DNA of 64,000 nucleotides from assembly GCA_035294305.1 (NCBI GenBank), contig DATGLD010000038.1, positions 18,885 to 82,884 on the forward strand, in the 5' to 3' direction. Below the pieces are notes generated by a model, which made no database searches, had not been told where the DNA came from, and saw nothing but the letters and a program-made list of their open reading frames with translations. This stretch comes from DASRBN01 sp035294305. GTDB lineage: Bacteria > Chloroflexota > Ktedonobacteria > Ktedonobacterales > Ktedonobacteraceae. Made by a program: the position numbers and the translations under genes. How positions within the stretch are numbered: position 1 is the stretch's first letter; every line of letters starts with the position of its first letter. Below, in pieces: positions 8,474 to 16,922 of the stretch.

Positions 8474-10096
8474 CTATCCGAGCGCCTCTTTACCGGTCTC
8501 TACTGGCTCGACAGGAGCAAGCGCCTCTTCGTAGTCCGCGGGCGAGGTTACGTCCACACCGCGTTTGGCGCCAATGGCCTCGAAGATGGGGGTGAGCACA
8601 ACCGCGAGCACCAGGTTGACCACCAGCGCGATCGCGGCTGCATAGGCGATGATGGTCAGCGAGCCGAGTTGTAGTGTGTAGACCGCTTTAAGGTTGGCCG
8701 CGATGAACATCATGGTGCCAAGCACCTCAGCTACCAGCCAGCCAATGAGCAACGCCCAGCGGTTGAACCAGTTGGTGAAGAGGCCGAGGAATACCGCAGG
8801 CAGCGTTTGCAGTATCCATATGCCTCCAAGTAGCTGGAAGTTGATGACCTGCTGCGTTGGTATGTAGACGATGAACAGCACGGCCCCAAACTTCAAAATG
8901 AACGAAGCGAGTTTGGCTACCTGCGTCTCCTCGCGAACAGAGGCATCGCGGTGTATATACTCCTTCCAGATATTGCGTGTGAACAGGTTTGCTGCCGCAA
9001 TCGACATGACGGCGGCAGGTACTAAAGCGCCGATGGAAATGGCGGCAAAAGCAAAGCCCGCGAACCAGTTGGGGAATTCCGTCAGGATCAGGGCTGGGAT
9101 TGAGCCGTTGGAACCGAAGGTTGCCAGAGGAGTAACCTTGGCGGCGATGGCCATAAAGCCAACCAGCGCCAGCAGGCCCAACATCAGCGAGTAGATAGGG
9201 AGCAAGGCGGTGTTGCGCTTGACTACGTCGCGGCTGCTGCTGCTCAAGGTACCGGTGATTGAATGCGGGTACAGGAACAGCGCAAGCGCGGAGCCAAGCG
9301 CCAGCGTCGTATAGGCCAGGTACTGCTTGCTGGAAAGGAACTCGAAAAAGGCTGTGGGGTTAGCCTTACCGTTCACAAGCGGCGGATTGGCGACTGCCTT
9401 GGCATGCACAGCCGCGAAGATGTTGCTGAATCCACCCAGTTTGATAGGAATGTAGATGACGGCTACAAAGACCACCGTCAATACCATGATATCTTTGACC
9501 AGCGCGATCATCGCCGGGGCCCGTAGGCCGCTCGTATAGGTATACGCGGCCAGGATGAGGAACGCGATGAGCAGTGGGATATCGACGGGCACTCCCCCAA
9601 CGTTTATGCTAAGTGGAATACCCAGCGCTGCCAGGCACACCTGGATACCGAACATCTGTAAGGCGATATAGGGCAATGTTGCCACGATGCCCGTAATTGC
9701 CATGGCCAATGCCAGCGTGCCACTGCCGAAGCGATCTTTGACAAAATCAGAGGCAGTTACGTACCCGCGTTGCTTGCAGACCGTCCAGAATCTTGGCATC
9801 AGCACGTAGACGATGGGGTATACCAGGACTGTATAGGGTACGGCAAACCAACCATTCAATGCGCCTAGGCCGAACATCGCCGCTGGTACGGCAATGAAGG
9901 TATAGGCCGTGTAGAGGTCGCCGCCCAGTAAGAACCATGTGACTACAGTGCCAAAACGCCGTCCTGCCAGGCCCCATTCATGAATCTGGTTCAGGTCTCC
10001 CCGGCGCCAGCGTGATGCTACGAAACCTATGGCTGTGACAATAAGAAAAAAGACAATAAAGACGGTTAATGAGACTGGGTCAAGCGGTGGTTTCAA
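8474..10096 (-). CDS. mctP: Sodium:solute symporter, MctP-like monocarboxylate transporter
   Basis: This 540-residue protein with about 13 hydrophobic segments belongs to the SSS family. The opening segment, with SRWRRGDLNQIHEWGLAGR and WFLLGGDLYTAYTF, is typical of the MctP branch, which takes up lactate, pyruvate and similar monocarboxylates (family knowledge; substrate here is inferred). The start is TTG at 10096, with AAGGA 8 nt upstream. The upstream gene encodes DUF3311, the small membrane protein usually found beside MctP-type permeases, which supports the call. The C-terminus is a short cytoplasmic acidic tail. Confidence 0.82.
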   Translation of the reverse strand: MKPPLDPVSLTVFIVFFLIVTAIGFVASRWRRGDLNQIHEWGLAGRRFGTVVTWFLLGGDLYTAYTFIAVPAAMFGLGALNGWFAVPYTVLVYPIVYVLMPRFWTVCKQRGYVTASDFVKDRFGSGTLALAMAITGIVATLPYIALQMFGIQVCLAALGIPLSINVGGVPVDIPLLIAFLILAAYTYTSGLRAPAMIALVKDIMVLTVVFVAVIYIPIKLGGFSNIFAAVHAKAVANPPLVNGKANPTAFFEFLSSKQYLAYTTLALGSALALFLYPHSITGTLSSSSRDVVKRNTALLPIYSLMLGLLALVGFMAIAAKVTPLATFGSNGSIPALILTEFPNWFAGFAFAAISIGALVPAAVMSIAAANLFTRNIWKEYIHRDASVREETQVAKLASFILKFGAVLFIVYIPTQQVINFQLLGGIWILQTLPAVFLGLFTNWFNRWALLIGWLVAEVLGTMMFIAANLKAVYTLQLGSLTIIAYAAAIALVVNLVLAVVLTPIFEAIGAKRGVDVTSPADYEEALAPVEPVETGKEALG

Positions 10097-10296
10097 CGAC
10101 TTCTTCCTTTCTCACGAGGACTCGTGGCGGCCTTTAAACCGGCCTCCAGTCGTGCCCCCGTACATCCTTGTTTACCGGAAACGAACGAAATCGAACGGGC
10201 CACAATCGTCTTGATGTAGAGCAGAACGACTACAAATGAAAAGGCTAAGTATCTCAGAGTCGCCAGACCCGTAAAAACGCGATTGCGTGGGTCCTT
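10093..10296 (-). other. Open frame without a standard start, overlapping the mctP start
   Basis: On the minus strand a 67-codon open frame follows the DUF3311 gene by a few bases and ends in TGA at 10095-10093. That stop overlaps the mctP TTG start by two bases. The translation has one hydrophobic stretch (TLRYLAFSFVVVLLYI) and a basic tail. No ATG or TTG and only an internal GTG is in frame, so it may be an eroded gene, a product reached by frameshift, or chance. Confidence 0.2.
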
Positions 10297-10304
10297 TCAG
10301 ACCA

Positions 10305-10505
10305 TCACGCTCTTAAGAAGTAGACGACTGCCATCAAAATGGCGGTAATGATGATCCAGAGCAACTGGAACCAGTAGAAAAACGGGATGCCAATGAACGT
10401 TGGTGAATTGGTGTTGTAGAACGGGGGCCACAAGAGGACGATGAAAGGGATGAGCAACAGCAACAGAAGCCAGGATCGGCCTTTGCGTTCGGGACGGGTA
10501 ACCAT
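10305..10505 (-). CDS. DUF3311 small membrane protein, partner of the symporter
   Basis: The 66-residue protein has two membrane segments (about 12-27 and 43-65) joined by the family signature PPFYNTNSPTFIGIPFFYWFQ. DUF3311 proteins are nearly always encoded directly upstream of an SSS-family symporter, and here mctP follows on the same strand after 208 bp. They are thought to be small accessory subunits; the exact role is not established. AAGGAG stands 7 nt before the ATG. Confidence 0.85.
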   Translation of the reverse strand: MVTRPERKGRSWLLLLLLIPFIVLLWPPFYNTNSPTFIGIPFFYWFQLLWIIITAILMAVVYFLRA

Positions 10506-10629
10506 GACTTTTCTCCTTCCGTTCGTGGAATCTTATGATAACAAGAGAAACCAGTTGACGACCAGGGAATGGAAACTAGAGAAAATGACAGCAGTCGGTT
10601 AAGCCCTACAAGACTGTTCCCTAAAGTAT

Positions 10630-10658
10630 AGTATGCTGGAGCAGACAGCGATTGTCAA
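10630..10658 (-). promoter_or_regulatory. Promoter of the DUF3311-mctP operon
   Basis: On the minus strand: TTGACA, 17-nt spacer, CATACT. It lies about 125 nt before the DUF3311 start. Confidence 0.5.
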
Positions 10659-10737
10659 GCTCAGCGATAGAGTTCATGCCACCAGGCTAGCGGGCAGCTC
10701 GTTTCTTAGAAATTCGAAACTTTGTTCTAAAAACCTC

Positions 10738-10766
10738 TTGACAAGAGCACCTTCTCATGCTAAAAT
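10738..10766 (+). promoter_or_regulatory. Strong candidate promoter, distal
   Basis: TTGACA, 17-nt spacer, TAAAAT. It is 220 nt upstream of the nearest gene, with a hairpin and a second promoter in between, so it may make a short leader or a small RNA. Confidence 0.5.
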
Positions 10767-10903
10767 AGGTTTTGTTAGAACAGATGTTTAAAACTGAATG
10801 TGCTCTCTCAACCCCTTTCTCTCTCCTGAAACAACCTCTTGTGAGCGGTCGGGTGCGTTCCCCCTCTCTCCCCCTCCCGACCGCTGTGGGGGAAAGATTA
10901 TAC

Positions 10904-10932
10904 TTGACGCTTTCTCATTTGGTGGCTAGAAT
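10904..10932 (+). promoter_or_regulatory. Promoter of the small membrane protein gene at 10986
   Basis: TTGACG, 17-nt spacer, TAGAAT, giving a leader of about 47 nt before the ATG. Confidence 0.6.
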
Positions 10933-10985
10933 AAGGGAACTGATGGTGGGAATGCTTGCCTCGTATCTGAAAGGGATAAAGTTGC

Positions 10986-11258
10986 ATGGATCCGACAGTT
11001 ACCCTGGTCGAGTATATTGGATTTGTGATTGCCGCGCTCATTATTATCTGGGCGGTTATTGAAGTGGGCAGGAGGATGTATGGGAAGACGCACTTTGATC
11101 TTCGCTCTCCCCATACCTGGGATCGTTTGCGTTCCACCCGCCCTGGAGTCACGCAAGAATTGTTGTCAGATAGTGATGACGAAGAAGATTCTGAATTAGA
11201 TCTTCATACGAGGGCAAAGCAAAACGGTCATTATTCAGAGAGCAAAAAACCTCACTAG
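10986..11258 (+). CDS. Small single-pass membrane protein of unknown function
   Basis: The 90-residue protein has one membrane segment (about residues 9-26, IGFVIAALIIIWAVIEVG), then a cytoplasmic basic region with LRSPHTWDRLRSTRPG and an acidic stretch of Asp/Glu/Ser (LLSDSDDEEDSELD). I do not recognise the family. AAAGGG about 9 nt upstream and a well-placed promoter support that it is expressed. Its TAG stop lies inside the left arm of an inverted repeat whose right arm carries the stop of the convergent gene. Confidence 0.6.
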   Translation: MDPTVTLVEYIGFVIAALIIIWAVIEVGRRMYGKTHFDLRSPHTWDRLRSTRPGVTQELLSDSDDEEDSELDLHTRAKQNGHYSESKKPH

Positions 11259-11318
11259 TTTTCATTTTCTAAACGGGTTCAGAAAAGAGCCTGGCCCCTT
11301 GAGGGGTTGAAAACTAGT
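11254..11318. terminator. Bidirectional terminator whose arms hold both stop codons
   Basis: ACTAGTTTTCA (11254-11264) pairs exactly with TGAAAACTAGT (11308-11318). The TAG of the plus-strand gene is in the left arm and the TAG of the minus-strand gene is in the right arm. An inner stem, CCCCTTGAGGGG, lies just inside the right arm. Confidence 0.55.
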
Positions 11319-11940
11319 CCTTCGTTCCCTCTAATATACGCGCGACCTCTGCCAGGACATCGTTCACATCCAGCTCAGGAGGGGTGTTAGATGCTTCAGC
11401 AGCGCCTGCTGTGAGCAATTTCGGCTCCTGTTGTGGCCCAGGCTTGTATGTTGAGCCTGCTTGCGCGAAATATTCCTGCTCGCAGGTCTGCAGGGCCTGT
11501 TGTGGTGTCATATTACCGTAAACGATGCGTGGGATCAGGTTGTGATACATTGCCACCGTTTGCATTAATGCGCCAAAAGCCAGCCGGAATTGATCTTTGG
11601 TGATGTTGTCTCTGGCCAGGGGGACCGTCTCTTCCAGGCGGACTTCTCCATCTTCCAGATCGAGACCGAATTTGCCCATCGCGATGCGAAAGTTGACCGC
11701 AAGCAGGGCTTCGAGGCATTCAAGACGCTTATTTGTTGTCACTGTGCTGATATGAGGAACAACAAGCATTAACTTTCGCACTTCATCGTGTTGTTGGAAA
11801 CCCAAAATCATGCGCCATTGTCCATGTTTGCTGTGAAAGATGAGTTCAATTGTCTCCGCATTCGCATCCAGGTTTGCTATACGTACACCCATTTGATAGA
11901 GATAATCAACAAGCTGGGATATACCAAAACCGTCGGCCAT
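11314..11940 (-). CDS. YbjN-like / secretion-chaperone-fold protein
   Basis: A 208-residue soluble protein. The first ~140 residues follow the alternating pattern of the YbjN / type III secretion chaperone-like fold: a helix (ISQLVDYLYQMG), strands (ETIELIFHSKHGQWRMILGF, KLMLVVPHIS) and a helix with an early conserved Asn (CLEALLAVNFRIAMGKFGLD). YbjN-like domains are widespread, and their molecular role is mostly unknown. The C-terminus is Pro/Ala-rich and looks disordered. The start at 11940 is chosen because AAGGAG is 6 nt upstream; an in-frame ATG at 11967 lacks a site. No partner gene is adjacent on the same strand. Confidence 0.6.
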   Translation of the reverse strand: MADGFGISQLVDYLYQMGVRIANLDANAETIELIFHSKHGQWRMILGFQQHDEVRKLMLVVPHISTVTTNKRLECLEALLAVNFRIAMGKFGLDLEDGEVRLEETVPLARDNITKDQFRLAFGALMQTVAMYHNLIPRIVYGNMTPQQALQTCEQEYFAQAGSTYKPGPQQEPKLLTAGAAEASNTPPELDVNDVLAEVARILEGTKD

Positions 11941-12268
11941 GCAATGCTCCTTACTAGACTGGTACACTTGACGTTTTCGGGTTTAGCAGCTATATTGCTC
12001 CCACAGAAAGCGCCAGAGATCAAATCCTCTCCTGAACCCGTGAGGGATTGAAACACTAGACTATAAACCGCTGACCGGAGAGGAAGAGGTGGCATATGAA
12101 TATAAACTCCACCGTCTCGTTCAAGTATAACATATTTTGTTGAGTTTTGGAGCATTTGAAAGTATTTTTTCGGGGCTGGTAGAAATATTGGTTAGTCAAA
12201 GAGCAGGAAGAGGGACAATAAGCTTGACCGCACCCGCTGTCCCCTTTCTTGTTCGTCTCAAACCATTC
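11941..12268. other. Intergenic region with one CRISPR-repeat-like unit
   Basis: The 328-bp gap holds the unit CTGAACCCGTGAGGGATTGAAACACTAG (given as two parts: CTGAACCCGTGAGGG at 12032-12046 and ATTGAAACACTAG at 12047-12059), which resembles both arms of the inverted repeat at 11254-11318. Nearer the SIS gene, GGGACA (12213-12218) and TGTCCC (12239-12244) form a weak stem that could end its transcript. No gene is seen. Confidence 0.4.
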
Positions 12269-13363
12269 TCATAGCCTGAATCTCCCATTCGCGCGTTTAT
12301 ATATTTCATTATCCGCGCGAAACAGGTCGGCATTAGTGCCTCGCGCTGTTGCCAGAAAATCGGCCAGCAATTGTAGGGGCAGCACTGTTAAGAACGGAGT
12401 GAGTTCTTCGAGCAGGTCGGTATCGTCGCTGATAGCGAAGCGCGTCCAGTTGGCGCGACTGATGAGATGGGCCGTTTCCTGGCTTGGCGCCTCGCCGATC
12501 AACCAGCTATGAGAACCTATTTCGCTCAGCGCCAGCAGCAAATCCGCCATGCGTGGCTGGGCCGGTCCTTTCACAGTGATGGGGATCAGCAAATCTTCGG
12601 CCTCAAAAGAGACCTGGGGGCCGTGAATGGCCTGTTCCAGCTCAAAACCCTCAGCGGTTACGTAGGCCGCTTCTTTCGCCTTCAATGCCCCCTCCGGCGC
12701 GGTTGGAGCATTGGGGCCTGCGCCAATGAAAAAGAGACGCCTGGAGTGAGCAACGGCTTCCTGGGCGATCTGCCGCACCTGGTCTTCGCGCGCCAGGATA
12801 TCTTCCATCAAGGCGGGCAGCTGGATCAGTCCCTGTTCCAGGCGTTGTGCCTGCTCCTTCTGGCCGTTGAGCGCCGCCAATCGCGTCGCGATCTGGCCCA
12901 GGCGGGTCAGCGCCCCGGTATAGCTGATGGAGTGGGCCGAGGATGGGTCTTGCTCCACCGTCTCCAGTTGCAAATCGGCTCCCTGCATCTTCGAGTTCAT
13001 GCCGGTGATGCCGATTGTCAGAACGCCGGCCTCTTTTGCGCGCTGGACTGCCTTGTTGCCATGTACTTTGCTGCCGCGATGACTGATGACGACCACTCCA
13101 TCATCAGCTTGCAATGGCCGCGGATAATTCACAAATTCAAACGAGCGCACAGCCCAGGCATCTGCCCCTGCCAGGCGCAACAGGTATTCCCCCACCCAGG
13201 CGGCGTGATAGCTTGTGCCAATGCCGGATAGGAAAATGCGACCGGTTTGCGCGAGTCGTTCCGCCGCCTGTGCAGGTCCTTCCCAATCACCAAGCAGCCT
13301 GCGTGTCTCTGCCGGCTGCGCGTGAATCGAACGGTATAAAGCGCTAGTACTCTTGTCTACCAT
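12269..13363 (-). CDS. Double-SIS-domain sugar isomerase-like protein (GlmS isomerase-type)
   Basis: Two SIS domains are visible: the first around FLSGIGTSYHAAWVGEYLLR and VVVISHRGSKVHGNKAV, the second around LFFIGAGPNAPTAPEGALK with the ALKAKEAAYVTAEGFELEQAIHGP segment typical of the GlmS isomerase half. There is no glutaminase domain, so it probably works on a phosphorylated amino sugar without glutamine (deaminase or isomerase, like AgaS/FrlB/GlmS-C), or as a sugar-phosphate sensor. The substrate is not determined. The start at 13363 (MVDKST) is chosen because GGGAG is 8 nt upstream; GGGAG abuts the ATG at 13372. The gene stands alone, divergent from the M29 peptidase gene. Confidence 0.75.
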   Translation of the reverse strand: MVDKSTSALYRSIHAQPAETRRLLGDWEGPAQAAERLAQTGRIFLSGIGTSYHAAWVGEYLLRLAGADAWAVRSFEFVNYPRPLQADDGVVVISHRGSKVHGNKAVQRAKEAGVLTIGITGMNSKMQGADLQLETVEQDPSSAHSISYTGALTRLGQIATRLAALNGQKEQAQRLEQGLIQLPALMEDILAREDQVRQIAQEAVAHSRRLFFIGAGPNAPTAPEGALKAKEAAYVTAEGFELEQAIHGPQVSFEAEDLLIPITVKGPAQPRMADLLLALSEIGSHSWLIGEAPSQETAHLISRANWTRFAISDDTDLLEELTPFLTVLPLQLLADFLATARGTNADLFRADNEIYKRANGRFRL

Positions 13364-13684
13364 GTGTATCATCTCCCGAGTTGCGTACGTAATAACTATG
13401 TGAAAAAGTATAACCCTCGTTCAGCAATTTGCATAGAGCCAGGAGCCGTTTACTAGCCCATCCAAAGTGTTTATAGGTGTAGTATCCTTCTAAAAGAGCG
13501 TCTCGCGTACGTCATATTTCCTTATGGGAGGCCTCATTCATCATTCGAACAAACGCGAAGGATGCCTGTGAGCAAGGATAATTGCTAGAGCATGGCGCTC
13601 GATGAAGCTAGAAAGGACTTTGCGGCTGGTGAATATGCAAATGAATGAATGAATATTATCCGAAAAATTCTAGAGGAGAAACCA
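13364..13684. other. Divergent upstream region, 321 bp
   Basis: The gap between the SIS-protein gene and the M29 peptidase gene must hold both promoters. I see only a lone TATACT on the minus strand near 13406 and no strong -35. No ORF, repeat or riboswitch-like structure was recognised. Confidence 0.3.
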
Positions 13685-14743
13685 ATGTCTATCGACACAC
13701 GTAATGTGCAGTCACCTGTTCGCAGGCGCGATCTTGCGAGTATGAGTGTTGAAGAGCGCCTGCAATTTGGCGCCGAGAATGCTGTGTCCTGTATGGGTGT
13801 GAGCGCGCAGGATCGGGTCTTTATCATCACTGATTATGAGCGCGAAAGTATTGCTCGCCTGGTCGCGCTGGCCGCCCTCGACCGGCATGCTGATGTCACT
13901 GTGCGTTTCCTGGAACATTATGGAGAACGACCGCTGATCTCATTTTCCGAAGACCTGCGCAATGACCTGTTGCAGGTACATCCTACGGTCACTTTTTATA
14001 TCGCCACTGCCAAACCGGGGGAAATCACCTTCCGTTTGCCACTGCTGCCTTTCCTGGTCAATGAGCTCAACGTGCGACACGGGCATATGATTGGCATCGA
14101 TGAAGAAGTCATGGCCGATGGCATGTGTGCCGATTATGCTGAAGTATTTAGTCTGACCAACCAGGTTTACGCTATTGTGCGCAACGCGCAGCGCATCCAT
14201 GTCACTTCGGCTAAGGGTAGCGACGTAACGGCCACATTTAACAAGCACTGGAAGTGGATTCCGTGCCATGGGCGCTATGATACACAAGGCCAGTGGGGCA
14301 ATCTGCCGGAAGGTGAAGTTTTTACAGCGCCTGCTACCGTTGACGGCGTGATTGTATGCGATGTGCTGGGAGACTTCTTTTCAGCAAAGTATGGCGTTCT
14401 GCAGCACCCGGTAGTTATCACGATAAAAGATGGGTATGTGACAGAAGTTGCCAGCGAAGATGCAGCGCTGGCAAAAGAGGTGCGGGACTACCTGTTCTCA
14501 GTTCCCAACGGCAACCGCGTGGGCGAATTTGCCATCGGCACGCTCACCAGCCTGAAGCGACTGGTAGGTAACCTGTTGCAGGATGAGAAGATGCCGGGGC
14601 TACATGTGGCGTTCGGCAATCCTTATCCAGAATTCACGGGCGCTGATTGGCATGCCAAAATCCATGTCGATGTCATTCCCAGCAATTGCACCATCGAGAT
14701 TGATGACCGCGTCATCATGCGCGATGGGGAATTTGTGATTTGA
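13685..14743 (+). CDS. M29-family aminopeptidase (aminopeptidase T-like)
   Basis: The 352-residue protein resembles peptidase family M29, cobalt or zinc aminopeptidases known from thermophiles, and the related NicX dioxygenase group. Conserved features are the N-terminal SVEERLQFGAENAVSCMGV, the GHMIGIDEE segment, NRVGEFAIGTL with the ligand Glu, and the C-terminal HVAFGNPYPEFTGADWHAK with His and Asp ligands before HVDVIPSNCTIEIDD. It is probably cytosolic and trims N-terminal residues from peptides; a NicX-like role is possible. The start at 13685 has AGGAG 7 nt upstream; an ATG 36 nt earlier has none. Confidence 0.72.
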   Translation: MSIDTRNVQSPVRRRDLASMSVEERLQFGAENAVSCMGVSAQDRVFIITDYERESIARLVALAALDRHADVTVRFLEHYGERPLISFSEDLRNDLLQVHPTVTFYIATAKPGEITFRLPLLPFLVNELNVRHGHMIGIDEEVMADGMCADYAEVFSLTNQVYAIVRNAQRIHVTSAKGSDVTATFNKHWKWIPCHGRYDTQGQWGNLPEGEVFTAPATVDGVIVCDVLGDFFSAKYGVLQHPVVITIKDGYVTEVASEDAALAKEVRDYLFSVPNGNRVGEFAIGTLTSLKRLVGNLLQDEKMPGLHVAFGNPYPEFTGADWHAKIHVDVIPSNCTIEIDDRVIMRDGEFVI

Positions 14744-14760
14744 GTCGGCCTTTCAACTGC

Positions 14761-14879
14761 CATCCACTCATAATTCTTGCAGCGGGCCTACGGCCCGTCA
14801 GGACGGGAGGGGAAGCAAGCGGGGACACCCCGCACCCCGGCAGGGGTGAACCCCCTGCACCCCGAGTTATGAGTGGATG
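14761..14879. mobile_element. MITE-like 119-bp element with 13-bp terminal inverted repeats
   Basis: CATCCACTCATAA (14761-14773) and TTATGAGTGGATG (14867-14879) are perfect inverted ends. The interior is GC-rich with nested stems (GCGGGCCTACGGCCCGT; CAGGGGTGAACCCCCTG). GCCTTTCAA occurs on both sides (14749-14757 and 14883-14891), which could be a duplicated target. It has no coding capacity and sits between the M29 gene and the kinase promoter. Confidence 0.6.
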
Positions 14880-14894
14880 TCAGCCTTTCAAGCA

Positions 14895-14924
14895 TTGACA
14901 CGGGAACTCCATTATTGATACAAT
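14895..14924 (+). promoter_or_regulatory. Promoter of the receptor-type Ser/Thr kinase gene
   Basis: TTGACA, 18-nt spacer, TACAAT, about 80 nt before the GTG start. It begins only 16 bp beyond the MITE-like element. Confidence 0.5.
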
Positions 14925-15003
14925 CAACGTGAGCCAGGCTGATTGCTCTGTTTTATGGAAGCCTGGATAATGAACATATTACTCTTGAGGGGACGAGCGT
15001 ATT

Positions 15004-16671
15004 GTGACTACGACCAGGGGGCAACACTTACTTGGGAAGAAGGTAGCCTCTTATGTCCTTGAGCAGTTACTGGGCTACGGTGGCTCCAGTGCGGTCTACC
15101 TGGCCCAGGACTCCGCATCAGGCGAGAAGGTCGCTGTGAAAGTTTTCCTGCCGCGCTCCACGATGGATGTCCAGATGCAGAAAAACTTTTACCGTCGCTT
15201 TCTGCTTGAGGCTGAAGCCGCTAGCAAACTGGAGCACCCCTATATCCTCTCCGTTTACTCGTATGGTCAGGATCATGGATTGCCCTATATTGTTATGCCC
15301 TATATGCCTGGCGGAACGCTCTCCGAATATGTCCGCAAGCATGGTCCCCTGTCCTTAAGCGAAGCGCAGCGCTACCTTGAACAGATTGCATCCGCCCTGG
15401 ATTATGCTCACAAGCAGGGATGTGTGCATTGCGATGTCAAGCCGGCCAATATCTTACTGGATGGAGCCGGTAATGCTATGCTTTCGGATTTTGGAATTGC
15501 CCGCCTGACGCAGCCCGATGCGCCCGTCGTCGAAAAATCCGCGAAACCTGCCGAAGGATTGATGGGCACGCCAGACTATATTTCGCCTGAGCAGGCGCTG
15601 GGACAACCACTGGATGGCCGGTCCGATATCTATTCACTGGGGGTGACTCTTTTCTATCTTCTTGCAGGCAGGCCACCGTTCAAAGCCGAATCCTCCATTG
15701 CCATGGCGCTCCTACATGTTCATGAAGCGCCGCCGCCGTTGGGTTTATTTCGCGCTGATATTACGCCCGAAATCGATAACGTGATTGGGAAAGCCCTCGC
15801 GAAATGGCCGGAGGAGCGCTACCAGACCGCGGGAGATTTCAGGGATGCGTTTGATGAAGCCGTTGCTTCTATCAATACTATAGAATATTCTACCCATGTA
15901 GCAGGCGATTCCGGCAAGTCCCGGCGGCCATCAGTCGTCCTGCGGCCTGTTGCGCAGATCAGGCAGGCTACCGTCCTGCCCGCCAGATTTTCACGCACTG
16001 CGCTCGTAGCACTGGTATTGGTACTGCTACTACTTCTCTCAGGGGTCACATTTGGCATCGTCAAATTACTGACACATGCCCAGGCGCATTCACAAGTAGG
16101 GCCACCCACGGTTACTGTTCCTTCAACCTCATTCGATATCCTGGCCGGCAACCAGGATGACTGGCAGAAAAGCAGTACCTATTTCTTTAATGAGAGCGGG
16201 CAGTATACGATCTTGAACAACTCGGATAAAGACGTTGCCCTGGCGCTGTACGCCAATCACCAGTATAGCGATTTCCGCCTCTCGGTTACCCTGTCCGAAA
16301 TTCATAGCCGGCAGGCTGGCTTTGACTTCTATGGCCTTGTTTTTCGTGCTTCCGTTGATCAATCGCACTATTATCTTTTCGATGTGGGCACTGCTGATGG
16401 GGGACAATATACGTTCTATCGCTATGATGGTCAATGGAAGGTTCTGGCATCGGGTCCTGCGCCCTCGCTGCATAGCGGTCTGGGGCAGCAGAATATCCTG
16501 GTGGTAGTGGCGAAAGGCGATACATTCAGCTTCTTTATCAACGGTAAGCCTGCCGGTAAGCCCGTCATCGACCATTCGTCCTCAGCATTGAGCCAGGGCG
16601 AGGTCGGCCTCTGCGTAGAGAACGATCATTCCGAAGTCGTCTTCTCGCATATGTATGTGACGCCGCTCTGA
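15004..16671 (+). CDS. Transmembrane Ser/Thr protein kinase with outside lectin-like sensor domain
   Basis: An N-terminal Hanks-type kinase carries a Gly loop GYGGSS (24-29), the ATP-binding Lys46 in VAVKVF, the catalytic loop HCDVKPAN (142-149), DFG (162-164) and a TPDYISPEQA activation segment. The catalytic loop has HCD instead of HRD, so it is a non-RD kinase. A membrane helix follows at about 331-353. The outside part, from DDWQKSSTYFF to the end, is a beta-sandwich resembling 3-keto-disaccharide hydrolase/LamG domains and may bind sugars. The likely role is transmembrane signalling by phosphorylation. The start is GTG, with GAGGGG about 12 nt upstream. No cognate phosphatase or substrate gene is adjacent. 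Confidence 0.85.
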   Translation: MTTTRGQHLLGKKVASYVLEQLLGYGGSSAVYLAQDSASGEKVAVKVFLPRSTMDVQMQKNFYRRFLLEAEAASKLEHPYILSVYSYGQDHGLPYIVMPYMPGGTLSEYVRKHGPLSLSEAQRYLEQIASALDYAHKQGCVHCDVKPANILLDGAGNAMLSDFGIARLTQPDAPVVEKSAKPAEGLMGTPDYISPEQALGQPLDGRSDIYSLGVTLFYLLAGRPPFKAESSIAMALLHVHEAPPPLGLFRADITPEIDNVIGKALAKWPEERYQTAGDFRDAFDEAVASINTIEYSTHVAGDSGKSRRPSVVLRPVAQIRQATVLPARFSRTALVALVLVLLLLLSGVTFGIVKLLTHAQAHSQVGPPTVTVPSTSFDILAGNQDDWQKSSTYFFNESGQYTILNNSDKDVALALYANHQYSDFRLSVTLSEIHSRQAGFDFYGLVFRASVDQSHYYLFDVGTADGGQYTFYRYDGQWKVLASGPAPSLHSGLGQQNILVVVAKGDTFSFFINGKPAGKPVIDHSSSALSQGEVGLCVENDHSEVVFSHMYVTPL

Positions 16672-16785
16672 CTGGATGCTAGATCGTGGAGGTAAGGCCA
16701 TTTTTTCATGCGCAGCCGCGCGGGCTCTTGATGATCGCCCGGCGCCCCTAGCCTTTTAAGTGGTAGAACTTACGAGCCAAAATAA

Positions 16786-16814
16786 TTGACATCAAACTCA
16801 TAACGCACTATACT
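16786..16814 (+). promoter_or_regulatory. Promoter of the ferredoxin gene
   Basis: TTGACA, 17-nt spacer, TATACT, giving a ~100-nt leader before the ferredoxin ATG. Confidence 0.65.
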
Positions 16815-16922
16815 GGACGTGGCTAAAAACATAGCTTTTGCCAGAAACATCAAAACTTCGCTGCTATGCTCCGCCGTCTTTATGTGCATCGCATAGCGGG
16901 CTAAGAGGAGGATATCTTAATC

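Larger units (their letters stand above)
10506..10985. other. 480-bp intergenic region with three promoters and a pyrimidine-loop hairpin
   Basis: The region separates the DUF3311-mctP operon (minus) from a small plus-strand gene. It holds one minus-strand promoter (10630-10658), two plus-strand promoters (10738-10766 and 10904-10932) and, between the latter, an inverted repeat AGCGGTCGGG (10844-10853) / CCCGACCGCT (10876-10885) around a 22-nt loop made almost entirely of C and T. No ORF is convincing between the two plus promoters. Confidence 0.5.

Noticed and set aside
11254..12059. CRISPR array
   Set aside because: Only two or three diverged repeat-like units separated by a gene; no regular spacers and no cas genes.
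12467..13231. 254-codon plus-strand ORF
   Set aside because: Antisense to the double-SIS gene; a composition shadow of that gene.
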